DNA of 56,573 bases from an uncultured Christensenellaceae bacterium (lineage in GTDB: Bacteria; Bacillota; Clostridia; Christensenellales; Borkfalkiaceae). The position numbers were made by a program, and so were the translations under genes. This document shows, piece after piece, positions 25,563 through 34,989 of this stretch. The DNA is taken from the NCBI GenBank assembly GCA_910588615.1, contig CAJUOI010000011.1, positions 1 to 56,573 of the forward strand, read 5' to 3'. Below the pieces are notes generated by a model, which saw only the letters and a program-made list of their open reading frames with translations, ran no database searches and was not told the origin of the DNA. Each line of letters begins with the position of its first letter. The first letter of the stretch is position 1.

Positions 25563-26248
25563 TGTACCGTTACGAAACGCATCTGCATACTTCGATCGTG
25601 AGCGCCTGTTCGCGCTTTATGCCCGAGGAAGTCGTCGGAAAATACACGCGTCTCGGCTACGCGGGGGTGTTCGTAACCGACCACTTCCTGCGCGGCAACT
25701 CGTCGGTGTCCAGAAATTTGCCGTACGAGGAGCGGGTTGCCCGCTATTTTGACGGATACCGTGCGGTCAAAGCGTGCGCCGAGGGGAGCGGGCTTGCCGT
25801 GTTCTGCGGTGTGGAAATATCCTACAAGGGAACGGATTTTCTGTTTTACGGTTTGGACGAGGAATGGTATCGGGACAATTCCGACATCATGACGGAGCCG
25901 CCCCGAGAGTTTTGCCGACGCGCAAGAGCGGCGGGCGCGCTCGTCGTGCAGGCGCATCCCTACCGCGAGGCGGACTATATCGACCATATCCGCCTGTTTC
26001 CCTCAGAAGTGGACGGCATCGAAGTTATCAACGCGGCGCGGGACGAGCGGACGAACCGTCTTGCGGGAATTCTGGCGAATGCCTACGGCTTGGCGGCGAC
26101 GGCGGGCTCGGATATTCACGGAGCGGGTCAAAGGGAGCTTGCGGGGATGCAATTCAAAGAAAAATTGACGTCCGAACGGGATTTTGCCGCTCGGGTGAAG
26201 CGGGGCGAGGGGAGCGTTTTTACCTTGTCCGACGGAGGAGTGATATGA
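25562..26248 (+). CDS. PHP-domain metal-dependent phosphoesterase-like protein
   Basis: 228 aa. PHP-domain metal ligands are in order: THLHTS at residues 6-11, VTDHF near 38-42, GVEIS near 83-87, QAHPYR near 133-138 and GSDIH near 183-187. These define a trinuclear metal site as in YciV/TrpH and histidinol-phosphatase-type proteins. The substrate is unknown. It sits translationally coupled between proS and asnS, a context that does not point to histidine synthesis. Confidence 0.88.
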   Translation: MYRYETHLHTSIVSACSRFMPEEVVGKYTRLGYAGVFVTDHFLRGNSSVSRNLPYEERVARYFDGYRAVKACAEGSGLAVFCGVEISYKGTDFLFYGLDEEWYRDNSDIMTEPPREFCRRARAAGALVVQAHPYREADYIDHIRLFPSEVDGIEVINAARDERTNRLAGILANAYGLAATAGSDIHGAGQRELAGMQFKEKLTSERDFAARVKRGEGSVFTLSDGGVI

Positions 26249-27615
26249 AACATACGGATATTGCAAAGGTATTGCAAGACAAGGCGGTCGGACAGAGCGT
26301 TACCGTCTGCGGCTGGGTGCGCACCTACCGCGATTCGGCGCAGGTCGGTTTCATCGAATTGTCCGACGGCACGAGTTTTGCAAAGTTACAGGTCGTTCTC
26401 GACAAGAATGCGCTGAAAATCGACCCCGAATGCACCAAAAACGGCGCGTCGGTTGCGGTCAGGGGCAAAATTGTCAAGGCTTACAGGGGCGACGGGGTGG
26501 AACTCAACGCCGAAGCGGTGGATTTGCTCGGCAAGTGTCCGCCCGAGTATCCCATTCAGAAGAAGCGCATCACGCTCGAAACGCTGCGCACGATTCCCCA
26601 TTTAAGGTTGCGCACAAATACCTTTAACGCGGTGTTTAAGGTGCGTTCGGTGGCGGCGCAGGCGGTGCACCGCTATTTCCACGAGCGGGGATATTACTAT
26701 ATCAATACGCCTATCATCACGGCGAGCGACTGCGAGGGCGCGGGGGAAATGTTCCGCATAACCACGCAGAGCTGGAACGCGAAGGCGGGCTCGGAGGAGG
26801 AGTACGACAAGAACGATTTCTTCGGGGAAAAGGCGGGTCTGTCCGTTTCGGGTCAGCTCGAGGGCGAGGTCGCGGCAACGGCGTTTTCCAAGATCTATAC
26901 CTTCGGACCTTCCTTCCGCGCAGAAAAGAGCAACACGACGCGGCACCTTTCCGAGTTCTGGCATATCGAGCCCGAGGTGGCGTTTGCCGAGTTGCCCGAC
27001 ATCATCGAAATTGCGGAGGAGATGATCAAGTATCTCATCCGCGCGGTGCTCGAAGAGTGTCCCGACGAAATTACTTTCTTCGACAGTTTCGTGGAAAAGG
27101 GGCTCAAAGACAAGCTCAACCACGTATTAAACAGCCAGTTTGCCGTATGCGACTATACGGAAGCAATTAAAATTTTAAAAGAAGCGAAGGAGGATTTCCG
27201 CTATCCCGTGGAGTGGGGCGCGGACATCCAGACGGAGCACGAGAAGTACCTGACGGAAAAGGTTTACAAAAAGCCCGTGTTCGTTACCAACTATCCCAAG
27301 GAAATCAAGTCGTTTTATATGAAGCAGAATCCCGACGGCAAGACGGTTGCCGCAACCGATTTGCTTGTTCCCGGAATCGGCGAAATCATCGGTTGCAGCG
27401 AGCGCGAAGCGGATTACGATAAGCTGGTTGCGGCGATAAGGGAGCGGGGCATGAACCTCGACAGTTATAAGCAGTACCTCGATCTGCGTCTGTTCGGCAG
27501 CGTTCCTCACAGCGGCTTCGGGTTGGGCTTCGAGCGCTTCGTCATGTACGTTACGGGCATGGAGAACATCCGCGACGTAACGCTCTTTCCGCGCTGGGTG
27601 GATAACATCATGTAA
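26245..27615 (+). CDS. asnS: Asparaginyl-tRNA synthetase
   Basis: Class IIb synthetase charging tRNA-Asn. 456 aa from ATG 26245 (GGAGGAG upstream, ATGA overlap). An N-terminal OB-fold anticodon domain (VCGWVRTYRDSAQVGFIELSDG, shown in part) precedes the catalytic domain. Motif 2 is TFGPSFRAEKSNTTRHLSEF and motif 3 includes GSVPHSGFGLGFERFVMY near the C-terminus. The SNTTRHL and terminal RDVTLFPRW patterns separate AsnRS from AspRS. A direct AsnRS means Asn-tRNA need not depend on the amidotransferase route. Confidence 0.95.
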   Translation: MKHTDIAKVLQDKAVGQSVTVCGWVRTYRDSAQVGFIELSDGTSFAKLQVVLDKNALKIDPECTKNGASVAVRGKIVKAYRGDGVELNAEAVDLLGKCPPEYPIQKKRITLETLRTIPHLRLRTNTFNAVFKVRSVAAQAVHRYFHERGYYYINTPIITASDCEGAGEMFRITTQSWNAKAGSEEEYDKNDFFGEKAGLSVSGQLEGEVAATAFSKIYTFGPSFRAEKSNTTRHLSEFWHIEPEVAFAELPDIIEIAEEMIKYLIRAVLEECPDEITFFDSFVEKGLKDKLNHVLNSQFAVCDYTEAIKILKEAKEDFRYPVEWGADIQTEHEKYLTEKVYKKPVFVTNYPKEIKSFYMKQNPDGKTVAATDLLVPGIGEIIGCSEREADYDKLVAAIRERGMNLDSYKQYLDLRLFGSVPHSGFGLGFERFVMYVTGMENIRDVTLFPRWVDNIM

Positions 27616-27616
27616 A

Positions 27617-27651
27617 AAATTCGCCGTTTTTAAATAAGACGGCGAATGTTA
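27617..27651 (-). terminator. Leftward terminator-like hairpin
   Basis: ATTCGCCGT (27619-27627) pairs with ACGGCGAAT (27639-27647). The U run (the AAAAAA on plus at 27614-27619) follows only on the minus strand, so it would stop leftward read-through from the NUDIX gene toward asnS. Confidence 0.7.
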
Positions 27652-27746
27652 AACGAGAGTTGGCGGGAACGCCGATTGCGTTGTCTGCGCTCGGTGTGAT
27701 TTGTGCCTTTTTGAAGCAAATAAAAAGACGGATCGTAAATGCGATA

Positions 27747-27792
27747 AAAGCAAAAGCACGGCTGCATAGCAGTCGCGCTTTTGCTTTGTTCT
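27747..27792. terminator. Bidirectional terminator between asnS and NUDIX gene
   Basis: An 11-bp perfect stem (AAAGCAAAAGC at 27747-27757 with GCTTTTGCTTT at 27777-27787) encloses a smaller CTGC/GCAG stem. T-rich sequence on the right and A-rich on the left let it serve the proS-asnS operon and the convergent NUDIX gene. Confidence 0.8.
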
Positions 27793-27793
27793 T

Positions 27794-28285
27794 TTATTTC
27801 TTTTTTCCAAGCTCGGCGAGCGCAAAGTTCAGGAAAAAGTCGGCGGTGGCGTCTCTGCGGATCAATTCCTTCGCCTCCTCGGGGGTGCACCAGCGCACCT
27901 CTTCGATTTCCTCGTTGGTAATAATTTCACCTTCTTCGCACACGACTAAAAAGTTCAGCATCAAAACCTCCCGTTGATCGTGGAAGCGCGAGGCGAGATA
28001 CCGCCATTTGACGGCGGTGAGACGGGTTTCTTCCTTCAATTCGCGCGGAATGGTTTTTTCCGCCGTTTCTCCTTTTTTGATATACCCCGCAAACAGCTTA
28101 AAATCTTCTTCGCCCGTGTGGCGAGCCAAAAGTATTTTATCTTCCGCGCGGTTGACTACGGTCATCGAAACGGCGATCGGGAAAAAGGGGAAGACGAACT
28201 TCCCGCAGTTTTCGCAATAGGGCACCAATCCCTCGTTTTCCTTAAATCTCAGCGTCAGCTTTGTGCCGCAATACCTACAATACAT
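27794..28285 (-). CDS. NUDIX hydrolase with N-terminal zinc ribbon
   Basis: 163 aa from ATG 28285 (AGGAGGATTCAG upstream; the longer open frame runs through the promoter and is rejected). An N-terminal zinc ribbon (CRYCG near 3-7, CENCG near 24-28) precedes a Nudix domain. The Nudix box reads GYIKKGETAEKTIPREL then KEETRL: the REL..EE catalytic residues are intact, but the conserved Gly near the end is Arg. The layout resembles NudC-type NAD(H)/decapping hydrolases in miniature, without the SQPWPFPxS motif, so the substrate is open. It has its own consensus promoter. Confidence 0.85.
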   Translation of the reverse strand: MYCRYCGTKLTLRFKENEGLVPYCENCGKFVFPFFPIAVSMTVVNRAEDKILLARHTGEEDFKLFAGYIKKGETAEKTIPRELKEETRLTAVKWRYLASRFHDQREVLMLNFLVVCEEGEIITNEEIEEVRWCTPEEAKELIRRDATADFFLNFALAELGKKK

Positions 28286-28309
28286 CTGAATCCTCCTATC
28301 TATTACATT

Positions 28310-28338
28310 ATTATACGACGGAAAATATACGTTGTCAA
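28310..28338 (-). promoter_or_regulatory. Consensus sigma-A promoter of the NUDIX gene
   Basis: Leftward TTGACA (28333-28338), 17 nt, TATAAT (28310-28315), 25 nt before the ATG. Confidence 0.9.
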
Positions 28339-28468
28339 GCGGTTTTTGTAAAAAGCGTGTAAAAAACGAAAGAAAAATGGTAAATACTTGCAAAAAAATT
28401 ATCGGTTTCTACAAACGGACAAGAGGTGGGAAAAGATAAAACGGGGCGGGCGAAAATGCAAGATTCGC

Positions 28469-28498
28469 TTGACAAGGCTATGATAAGTATAGTATAAT
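28469..28498 (+). promoter_or_regulatory. Sigma-A promoter of purA operon
   Basis: TTGACA (28469-28474), 18-nt spacer, TATAAT (28493-28498). In the leader, TCCTC (28524-28528) can pair with the Shine-Dalgarno GAGGA (28533-28537) across a 4-nt loop. Confidence 0.88.
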
Positions 28499-28546
28499 AA
28501 AACGTAATTTGTCAACGGGGAAATCCTCGTTTGAGGAGCGAAAAAT

Positions 28547-29818
28547 ATGCTAACGAGTATCTGCGGAATCAACTGGGGCGACGAAGGAAAGGGACGCATG
28601 GTCGATTTGCTTTCGAGCGATTACGACGTCGTCTGCCGCTATCAGGGCGGAAACAATGCCGGACACACCGTCATCAACGAACGGGGGAAATTCATTCTCA
28701 ATCTTCTCCCTTCGGGAATCTTGCGCGAGGACGTGGTAAACGTGCTCGGCTGCGGCATGGTGATCGACTTGAAGCATCTGACGGAGGAAATGGGGCGGCT
28801 TCGGGAAGCAGGCGTGAAAATTACGCCCGAGAACCTGAAAATAAGCGACAAAGCGGTTATCACGATGCCCTATCACGTGCGCCTCGACTGTCTGGAAGAG
28901 GAGCGGCTTGCCGACAAAAAGTTCGGTTCGACCCGCCGCGGTATCGCGCCCGTGTATTCGGATAAGTATATGAAAAAAGCCTTCCGCATGGGCGAACTGT
29001 TCCACGAAGAATTGTTGAAGGAGCGCGTTAAGGATATCGTGGAATGGAAAAATCTTTCCGTTGTCGGCGGTTATCGCAGCGAGCCTGTTACCGTGGAGGA
29101 GACGCTTGCGTATTTCAAACAGTACGGCGAGCCGTTGAAGCCTTTCGTAACCGATACGGGGCTGTATCTCGATAAAGCGCATAAAGAGGGGAAGAAAATC
29201 ATGTTCGAAGCACAGCTCGGCGCTCTGCGCGATATCGACTTCGGCATTTACCCGTATACTTCGAGTTCGTCCACGATTGCCGCGTATGCGCCCATCGGCG
29301 CGGGCGTGCCCAACTTAAAGCTCGATAAATCCATCGGAATCATGAAGGCGTATTCCACCTGCGTCGGCGAGGGTCCGTTTACGGCGGAATACTTCGGCGA
29401 AAAGGCTGAGAAACTGAGAGAGGCGGGCGGCGAATACGGCGCGGCGACGGGCAGACCGAGAAGAGTGGGTCCGTTCGACGCGGTTGCGTCGGCGTACGGG
29501 ATCCGCTGTCAGGGCGCGGATGAAATCGCCCTTACCAAGCTCGACGTGCTCTCCGGCATGGAAGAGCTCGAAATCTGCACGTCGTACGAGTTAAATGGTA
29601 AAATCATTCACGATTTTCCCTTCCCCGACGTGCTTACCGAATGTAAGCCCGTATTTGAAAAGGTCAAAGGTTGGAACTGCGATATTTCCGCTTGCAGAAG
29701 GGCTGAGGATCTGCCCAAGGAAGCGTTGGATTATATCCGTATGCTCGAGAAGCTCTGCAATTGCAAAATCACCTACGTATCGGTGGGGGCGGAGCGCGAC
29801 GCCTACGTAAAGCTTTGA
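28547..29818 (+). CDS. purA: Adenylosuccinate synthetase
   Basis: GTP-dependent formation of adenylosuccinate from IMP and aspartate in AMP synthesis. 423 aa, the usual length. N-terminal INWGDEGKGRMVD (catalytic Asp, P-loop variant) and QGGNNAGHTV (catalytic His, residues about 33-42) are exact family motifs. The switch loop GSTRRGIAP near 126-134 and GAATGRPRRVGPFDA near 303-317 bind IMP, and TKLDVLSG near 334 binds the guanine of GTP. GAGGAGCG precedes the ATG. It is followed by dapF with a 1-nt gap. Confidence 0.96.
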   Translation: MLTSICGINWGDEGKGRMVDLLSSDYDVVCRYQGGNNAGHTVINERGKFILNLLPSGILREDVVNVLGCGMVIDLKHLTEEMGRLREAGVKITPENLKISDKAVITMPYHVRLDCLEEERLADKKFGSTRRGIAPVYSDKYMKKAFRMGELFHEELLKERVKDIVEWKNLSVVGGYRSEPVTVEETLAYFKQYGEPLKPFVTDTGLYLDKAHKEGKKIMFEAQLGALRDIDFGIYPYTSSSSTIAAYAPIGAGVPNLKLDKSIGIMKAYSTCVGEGPFTAEYFGEKAEKLREAGGEYGAATGRPRRVGPFDAVASAYGIRCQGADEIALTKLDVLSGMEELEICTSYELNGKIIHDFPFPDVLTECKPVFEKVKGWNCDISACRRAEDLPKEALDYIRMLEKLCNCKITYVSVGAERDAYVKL

Positions 29819-29819
29819 T

Positions 29820-30671
29820 ATGTTGAAAAAATTCTGGAAAATGCACGGGATCGGAAACGATTACGTCTATTTCGACGCCTTCGACGGTATGCCCGAAAAC
29901 GCTTCGGAAATTGCCGTTCGTCTTTCGGACAGGCACCGCTCCGTGGGCGGCGACGGCGTTATCTTCGTTACGAAGAGCGAAATCGCCGACGGCGGTATGC
30001 GGATGTTTAACGCCGACGGCAGCGAAGGAAAGATGTGCGGCAACGGCGTGCGCTGCGTGGGCAAGTTCCTCTACGACGTTAAGGGCGTTAAAAAGGACGT
30101 TATAACGGTGGAAACGCTCAGCGGAGTTAAGAGGCTTCACGTTCACTTAAACCGCGGGGATGCGACCTCCTTTACCGTGGAAATGGGCAGGGCGGAGCTG
30201 GAACCCGAAAAAATTCCCTGCCTTTTCGACGGGGACAGAGTCGTCGGCGAAAAGCTGCTCGTCGCAGATAAGCTCTATTTCGTTACCTGTGTTTCCATGG
30301 GCAACCCGCACTGCGTCGTGTTTGAGGATCCCGACGGACTGAATCTGGAAGAGGTCGGAGCGAAGTTCGAAAATCATCCTGCTTTTCCCGAACGCGTGAA
30401 CACCGAATTTATCAAGGTCATAGGCAAAAACGAATTGAAGATGCGCGTGTGGGAGCGTGGCAGCGGCGAAACGTTTGCCTGCGGCACGGGCGCGTGCGCC
30501 GCGGCGGTCGCCTCGGTATTAAACGGTTTTTGCGGCGTGAACGAGGAAATTACCGTTCATCTTTTGGGCGGCGATTTGAAGATCGTCTACGACGGAGAAA
30601 ACGTAACCATGACGGGCGCTGCGGAAACGGCGTTCACGGGCGAAGTATCCCTGCCTGAAATTGAAGAATAA
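29820..30671 (+). CDS. dapF: Diaminopimelate epimerase
   Basis: Converts LL- to meso-diaminopimelate for lysine and peptidoglycan. 283 aa. The two catalytic cysteines are in the conserved contexts KMCGNGVRC (about 71-79) and ETFACGTGAC (about 218-227). The N-terminal GIGNDYVYFD and GNPHCVVF are also present. Together with dapL two genes downstream this gives the LL-DAP aminotransferase branch: tetrahydrodipicolinate to LL-DAP to meso-DAP. Confidence 0.96.
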   Translation: MLKKFWKMHGIGNDYVYFDAFDGMPENASEIAVRLSDRHRSVGGDGVIFVTKSEIADGGMRMFNADGSEGKMCGNGVRCVGKFLYDVKGVKKDVITVETLSGVKRLHVHLNRGDATSFTVEMGRAELEPEKIPCLFDGDRVVGEKLLVADKLYFVTCVSMGNPHCVVFEDPDGLNLEEVGAKFENHPAFPERVNTEFIKVIGKNELKMRVWERGSGETFACGTGACAAAVASVLNGFCGVNEEITVHLLGGDLKIVYDGENVTMTGAAETAFTGEVSLPEIEE

Positions 30672-30695
30672 ATCATCGCGGAGAGTGAATAACAT

Positions 30696-32300
30696 ATGAC
30701 GAAGTATATTTTCGTAACGGGAGGCGTCGTTTCGGGCTTAGGCAAGGGAATCACGGCGGCGTCGCTCGGTCGGCTGTTAAAAATGCGCGGCTATAAAATC
30801 GCGTCGCAGAAGCTCGATCCTTACATCAATATCGACCCCGGCACGATGAGCCCTTATCAGCACGGCGAGGTGTTCGTTACCGAGGACGGCGCGGAAACAG
30901 ACCTCGATCTGGGACACTACGAGCGGTTTATCGACGAAGATCTGAATAAGTTCTCCAACCTCACCACGGGCAAGGTGTATTGGACGGTGCTCAACAAGGA
31001 GCGCGCGGGCGAGTACCTCGGACAGACGGTGCAGGTTATTCCTCATATTACCAACGAAATCAAGACCGCGATTTACAAGGAAGGGCAGCTGACGGGCGCG
31101 GACATCGTCATCGTCGAAATCGGCGGGACGACGGGCGACATCGAAAGCCAGCCCTTTATCGAAGCCATCCGTCAGGTGTCGCGCGAGGTGGGTAGGGACA
31201 ACTGCTGCTTCATTCACGTAACGCTCGTGCCCTATATCAGCGGCTCGTGCGAGTTCAAGAGCAAGCCCACCCAGCACTCCGTCAAGGAGTTGCAGGGAAT
31301 GGGGATCAATCCCGATATTATCGTGGCGCGCGTGGACGAGCCGATGCCTGTCGGGATCCGCGAGAAAATCGCCATGTTCTGCAACGTTTCACCCGAGTGC
31401 TGTATCGAAAACCTCACGGTGCCGGTGTTATACGAAGCGCCGCTCATGCTGGAAAAGAGCGATTTGTCTACGACGGTGTGCAAGATTTTACACCTTGACG
31501 CGGGCGAAATCAACTTGAACGAGTGGGAGGAGATGCTCGGACGCATTCACGGGCGCAGCAAACAGGTAAAAATCGCGCTGTGCGGGAAGTACGTGCAGCT
31601 GCACGACGCCTACCTTTCGATTGCCGAGGCGCTTGCGCACGGCGGCTACGAAACGGATGCGAAGGTAGAGATCCTCTGGGTGGACAGCGAAACGATAACC
31701 AAGAAGAACGTGGAGAGCCTTTTAAAGGACGCGGACGGCGTGCTCGTCCCCGGCGGATTCGGTAACCGCGGGATCGAGGGCAAGGTGATAGCCTGCCGTT
31801 ACGCGCGCGAGCACAACCTGCCCTATTTCGGCATCTGCCTCGGTATGCAGGTTGCGGCAATCGAGTTCGCCCGTTCGGTACTGGGCATCGAGGATGCGAA
31901 TTCCTCCGAGTTCTGTCCCGAAGGGGAGCATTCGGTCATCGACCTCATGCCGGATCAGTACGGCGTGAAGATGGGCGGCACCATGCGTTTGGGCGCGTAT
32001 CCGTGCAAGGTGCTCGGCAAACGGTTGAAAACGGCGTATGGTGCGGAGGAGATCTCCGAGCGCCACCGCCACCGTTACGAGTTCAACAACGATTACCGCG
32101 AGGCATTCGAAAATAACGGCATGAAAATCGCGGGCGTATCTCCCGACGGAACGCTGTGCGAGGCGATCGAGTACGATGCGAACGACTTTTTTGTGGGGGT
32201 ACAGTTCCACCCCGAATTCAAGTCCCGTCCGAACGCGGCGCACCCGCTGTTCCGCGAATTTATCCGCGCGGCGGTAAAATATCATGCAAAACGGAAATAA
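30696..32300 (+). CDS. pyrG: CTP synthase
   Basis: Glutamine-dependent amination of UTP to CTP. 534 aa, full length. The synthetase half begins FVTGGVVSGLGKGI and includes DPYINIDPGTMSP. The class I glutamine amidotransferase half has the nucleophile motif GICLGMQ (about 376-382) and the His-Glu pair in QFHPEFKSRP near the C-terminus. GGAGAGTG lies upstream of the ATG. It lies between two diaminopimelate genes, which suggests growth-linked coexpression of nucleotide and cell-wall supply. Confidence 0.98.
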   Translation: MTKYIFVTGGVVSGLGKGITAASLGRLLKMRGYKIASQKLDPYINIDPGTMSPYQHGEVFVTEDGAETDLDLGHYERFIDEDLNKFSNLTTGKVYWTVLNKERAGEYLGQTVQVIPHITNEIKTAIYKEGQLTGADIVIVEIGGTTGDIESQPFIEAIRQVSREVGRDNCCFIHVTLVPYISGSCEFKSKPTQHSVKELQGMGINPDIIVARVDEPMPVGIREKIAMFCNVSPECCIENLTVPVLYEAPLMLEKSDLSTTVCKILHLDAGEINLNEWEEMLGRIHGRSKQVKIALCGKYVQLHDAYLSIAEALAHGGYETDAKVEILWVDSETITKKNVESLLKDADGVLVPGGFGNRGIEGKVIACRYAREHNLPYFGICLGMQVAAIEFARSVLGIEDANSSEFCPEGEHSVIDLMPDQYGVKMGGTMRLGAYPCKVLGKRLKTAYGAEEISERHRHRYEFNNDYREAFENNGMKIAGVSPDGTLCEAIEYDANDFFVGVQFHPEFKSRPNAAHPLFREFIRAAVKYHAKRK

Positions 32301-32303
32301 TCC

Positions 32304-33494
32304 ATGAAAATCAATTCGAACTTTTTAAATTTAAAGGACAGCTATCTCTTCGCCAAGGTGGGACAAAAGACGGCGGAGTATAAAAAGGCGCATCCCGATC
32401 ATGACGTCATCCGCCTTTCCATCGGCGACGTTACCCGTCCGTTGGCGCCCTGCGTCGTTTCCGCAATGCAAAAGGCGGTGGAAGACATGGCGCACGTCGG
32501 AACGTTTAAGGGATACGGACCCGATCGCTATTGCTACGGGTACGAAAATCTGATCGCCTCAATTTTATCGAGCTACGCCCGCAAGGGAGTAACGCTCGAA
32601 GCGGACGAGGTGTTCATCTCCGACGGGGCGAAGAGCGATTTGGGCAATATCCTCGATTTGTTCTCCGCAGACAACGTTGCGCTCGTGCCCGACCCCGTGT
32701 ACCCCGTATACGTCGACACCAACGTGATGGGTGGCAGAAAAATTCTCTACGCGGACGCGACGGAGGCAAACGGGTTTCTGCCTATGCCCGACGGCGGGGT
32801 CGACGCGGATATCATCTATCTCTGTTCGCCCAACAATCCCACGGGCGCGGCGTACACGCGTGCGCAGTTGAAAGCGTGGGTGGACTACGCAATCGAAAAG
32901 GACGCCGTCATTTTGTACGATGCGGCGTATGAATATTTTATCGGCGACGGCGATCTGGCGCGGAGTATCTTTGAAATCGAGAGCGCGAAGCAATGCGCGA
33001 TCGAGTTCTGCTCCTACTCCAAGACGGCGGGCTTTACGGGCGTGAGGTGCGGCTATACGGTCGTGCCCAAGGCGCTCGTAAGAGAGGGGACTTCTCTCAA
33101 CCGTTTGTGGGCGCGCCGTCAGACGACGAAGTTCAACGGCGTTTCTTACGTAACCCAGATGGGGGCGGCGGCGGTTTTCACCGCAGAGGGCGAAGCGCAA
33201 ATCAAGGAAAATATCGCTTACTATAAACGGAATGCAAAGACGATCGCAAACTGTCTCGACGGGCTCGGGATCTTCTATACGGGCGGACAGAATTCGCCCT
33301 ATCTGTGGATGAAATGCCCGAACGGCATGACGAGCTGGGAATTTTTCGACTACCTGCTCGAAAATGCGTGCGTCGTGGGAACCCCCGGCAGCGGTTTCGG
33401 TAAAAACGGAGAAGGGTTCTTCCGCCTGACTTCGTTCGGAACGGCGGAAAATACGGAAGAGGCGTGCAGACGCATACGCAATTTACTGGGATAA
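32304..33494 (+). CDS. dapL: LL-diaminopimelate aminotransferase
   Basis: Class I PLP aminotransferase that converts tetrahydrodipicolinate directly to LL-diaminopimelate with glutamate. 396 aa. The N-terminus NLKDSYLFAKVGQKTAEY and RLSIGDVTRPL are characteristic of DapL. The PLP lysine lies in SYSKTAGFTGVR (about 231-242), and LCSPNNPTGA and YDAAYEYF are the cofactor-contact motifs. No succinylase or acetylase route genes are seen here, and dapF is next door, which strengthens the assignment. It starts 4 nt after pyrG with little Shine-Dalgarno signal, suggesting coupling. Confidence 0.95.
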   Translation: MKINSNFLNLKDSYLFAKVGQKTAEYKKAHPDHDVIRLSIGDVTRPLAPCVVSAMQKAVEDMAHVGTFKGYGPDRYCYGYENLIASILSSYARKGVTLEADEVFISDGAKSDLGNILDLFSADNVALVPDPVYPVYVDTNVMGGRKILYADATEANGFLPMPDGGVDADIIYLCSPNNPTGAAYTRAQLKAWVDYAIEKDAVILYDAAYEYFIGDGDLARSIFEIESAKQCAIEFCSYSKTAGFTGVRCGYTVVPKALVREGTSLNRLWARRQTTKFNGVSYVTQMGAAAVFTAEGEAQIKENIAYYKRNAKTIANCLDGLGIFYTGGQNSPYLWMKCPNGMTSWEFFDYLLENACVVGTPGSGFGKNGEGFFRLTSFGTAENTEEACRRIRNLLG

Positions 33495-33504
33495 GGGGCA
33501 TTTT

Positions 33505-34986
33505 ATGAAGCAGCAAAGAGGCGCGGGCGTATTATTGCATATTTCCTCCCTTCCGGGGAAATACGGGATCGGTTCGCTCGGCAAGGAGGCGTTCGCCTTC
33601 GCAAAGAAGCTTGCGAAATGCGGCGTGAAATATTGGCAGATTCTGCCCCTCGTGCAGACGGGGTACGGAAATTCGCCCTATCAGACGGCGGCGTGCAATT
33701 CGCTGAATCCTTATTTTATTGATTTGGAGGCTTTGTACCGCCGAAAATTACTCACCAAGCAGGAGCTGAAAGCGGCGGAGCACCCTGTGGGCGCCGTGGA
33801 CTACGGCGCGCTGTACGAGGAACGGCTCGCAACCCTTCGCAAGGCGTTTTCGCGCTTTTTCTTCGACGATCCGGAATTCCGCGCCTTCGTCAAGGGCGGC
33901 TCGGCCGAGGACTTTGCGCTGTTCATGACGGCGAAGGAGACGTACGGCGGAAGCTTTCCCGATTGGGAGGAGGCGCTGAAAAACCACACGGAAGAGGCGG
34001 TGGAAAAGCTGCGCACGGAAAGGCACGAGGAGTACCTGTTCTGGCAATTTACGCAGTACGAGCTCATAGAAGAATGGCTCGCGCTTAAAGATTATTGCAA
34101 TTCTCTGGGGATCAAAATCATCGGCGATATCCCGCTTTACGTCGCGATCGACAGTGCGGACGTATGGGTGCACGCAGAATTGTTTAAACTCGATGACGGG
34201 AAGAGACCGAAGAAGGTGGCGGGGGTGCCGCCCGACTACTTTTCGGAAACGGGTCAGCTGTGGGGCAATCCCGTCTACGATTGGGACGAGCATAAAAAAG
34301 AGGACTATCGCTGGTGGCGCGCTCGCCTGAAATACGCGCTCGGAATTTACGATATCGTCAGGATAGACCATTTCCGCGGAATCGACCGCTATTACGAAAT
34401 CGAGGCGGGAGCGGAAACGGCGAAGGACGGCGAGTGGGTCGACGGACCGAAGGAAGCGCTGTTCGAGGGCTTTAAAGACGGGATTATTGCGGAGGATCTG
34501 GGCACGCTGGACGACGGGGTTTACGCGCTTTTAGATAAGACGGGCTTCCCCGGCATGAAGGTGCTGCTCTTTGCGTTCGACGGCAATCCCTCCAATCCCT
34601 TTCTGCCGCACGGCTATCCCGAAAACTGCGTCGCCTATACGGGCACGCACGACAACGATACGGTCGTTGGCTATTGCCGTTCGCTTTCCCCCGAGGACTT
34701 TATCCTGTTTAAATCACGCGTGGCTGCCGAAATGCAGGAAATGGGGTTGTCCGTGCCGTTGGGCGAGCATTCCGCAGACATTGCGGACGCGTTCCTGCAT
34801 CTGTGCCTCGGCTCGAAGGCGAAAATAGCGATCGTCCCGATTCAGGATATTCTGGGATTGGATAACGACGCGCGCATGAACTTCCCCGGAACGGAAGAAG
34901 GGAATTGGCAGTTCCGCCTGAGCAGACTTCCGCGCGGAAAGGATATGAATAAATTGAAAAAGATGATTTTAAAATACAGGAGGTAG
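33505..34986 (+). CDS. malQ: 4-alpha-glucanotransferase (amylomaltase)
   Basis: GH77 disproportionating enzyme acting on maltodextrins and glycogen-type glucans. 493 aa, the usual bacterial size. Motifs: GVLLHISSLPGKYGIGSLG at the N-terminus, YWQILPLVQTGYGNSPYQ, GDIPLYVAIDSADVW, the nucleophile region VRIDHFRG (about 284-291), the acid/base region IAEDLGTLD (about 327-335) and GTHDNDTVVGY (about 377-387). It starts 10 nt after dapL. No other glycogen gene is in the window. Confidence 0.96.
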   Translation: MKQQRGAGVLLHISSLPGKYGIGSLGKEAFAFAKKLAKCGVKYWQILPLVQTGYGNSPYQTAACNSLNPYFIDLEALYRRKLLTKQELKAAEHPVGAVDYGALYEERLATLRKAFSRFFFDDPEFRAFVKGGSAEDFALFMTAKETYGGSFPDWEEALKNHTEEAVEKLRTERHEEYLFWQFTQYELIEEWLALKDYCNSLGIKIIGDIPLYVAIDSADVWVHAELFKLDDGKRPKKVAGVPPDYFSETGQLWGNPVYDWDEHKKEDYRWWRARLKYALGIYDIVRIDHFRGIDRYYEIEAGAETAKDGEWVDGPKEALFEGFKDGIIAEDLGTLDDGVYALLDKTGFPGMKVLLFAFDGNPSNPFLPHGYPENCVAYTGTHDNDTVVGYCRSLSPEDFILFKSRVAAEMQEMGLSVPLGEHSADIADAFLHLCLGSKAKIAIVPIQDILGLDNDARMNFPGTEEGNWQFRLSRLPRGKDMNKLKKMILKYRR

Positions 34987-34989
34987 AGT

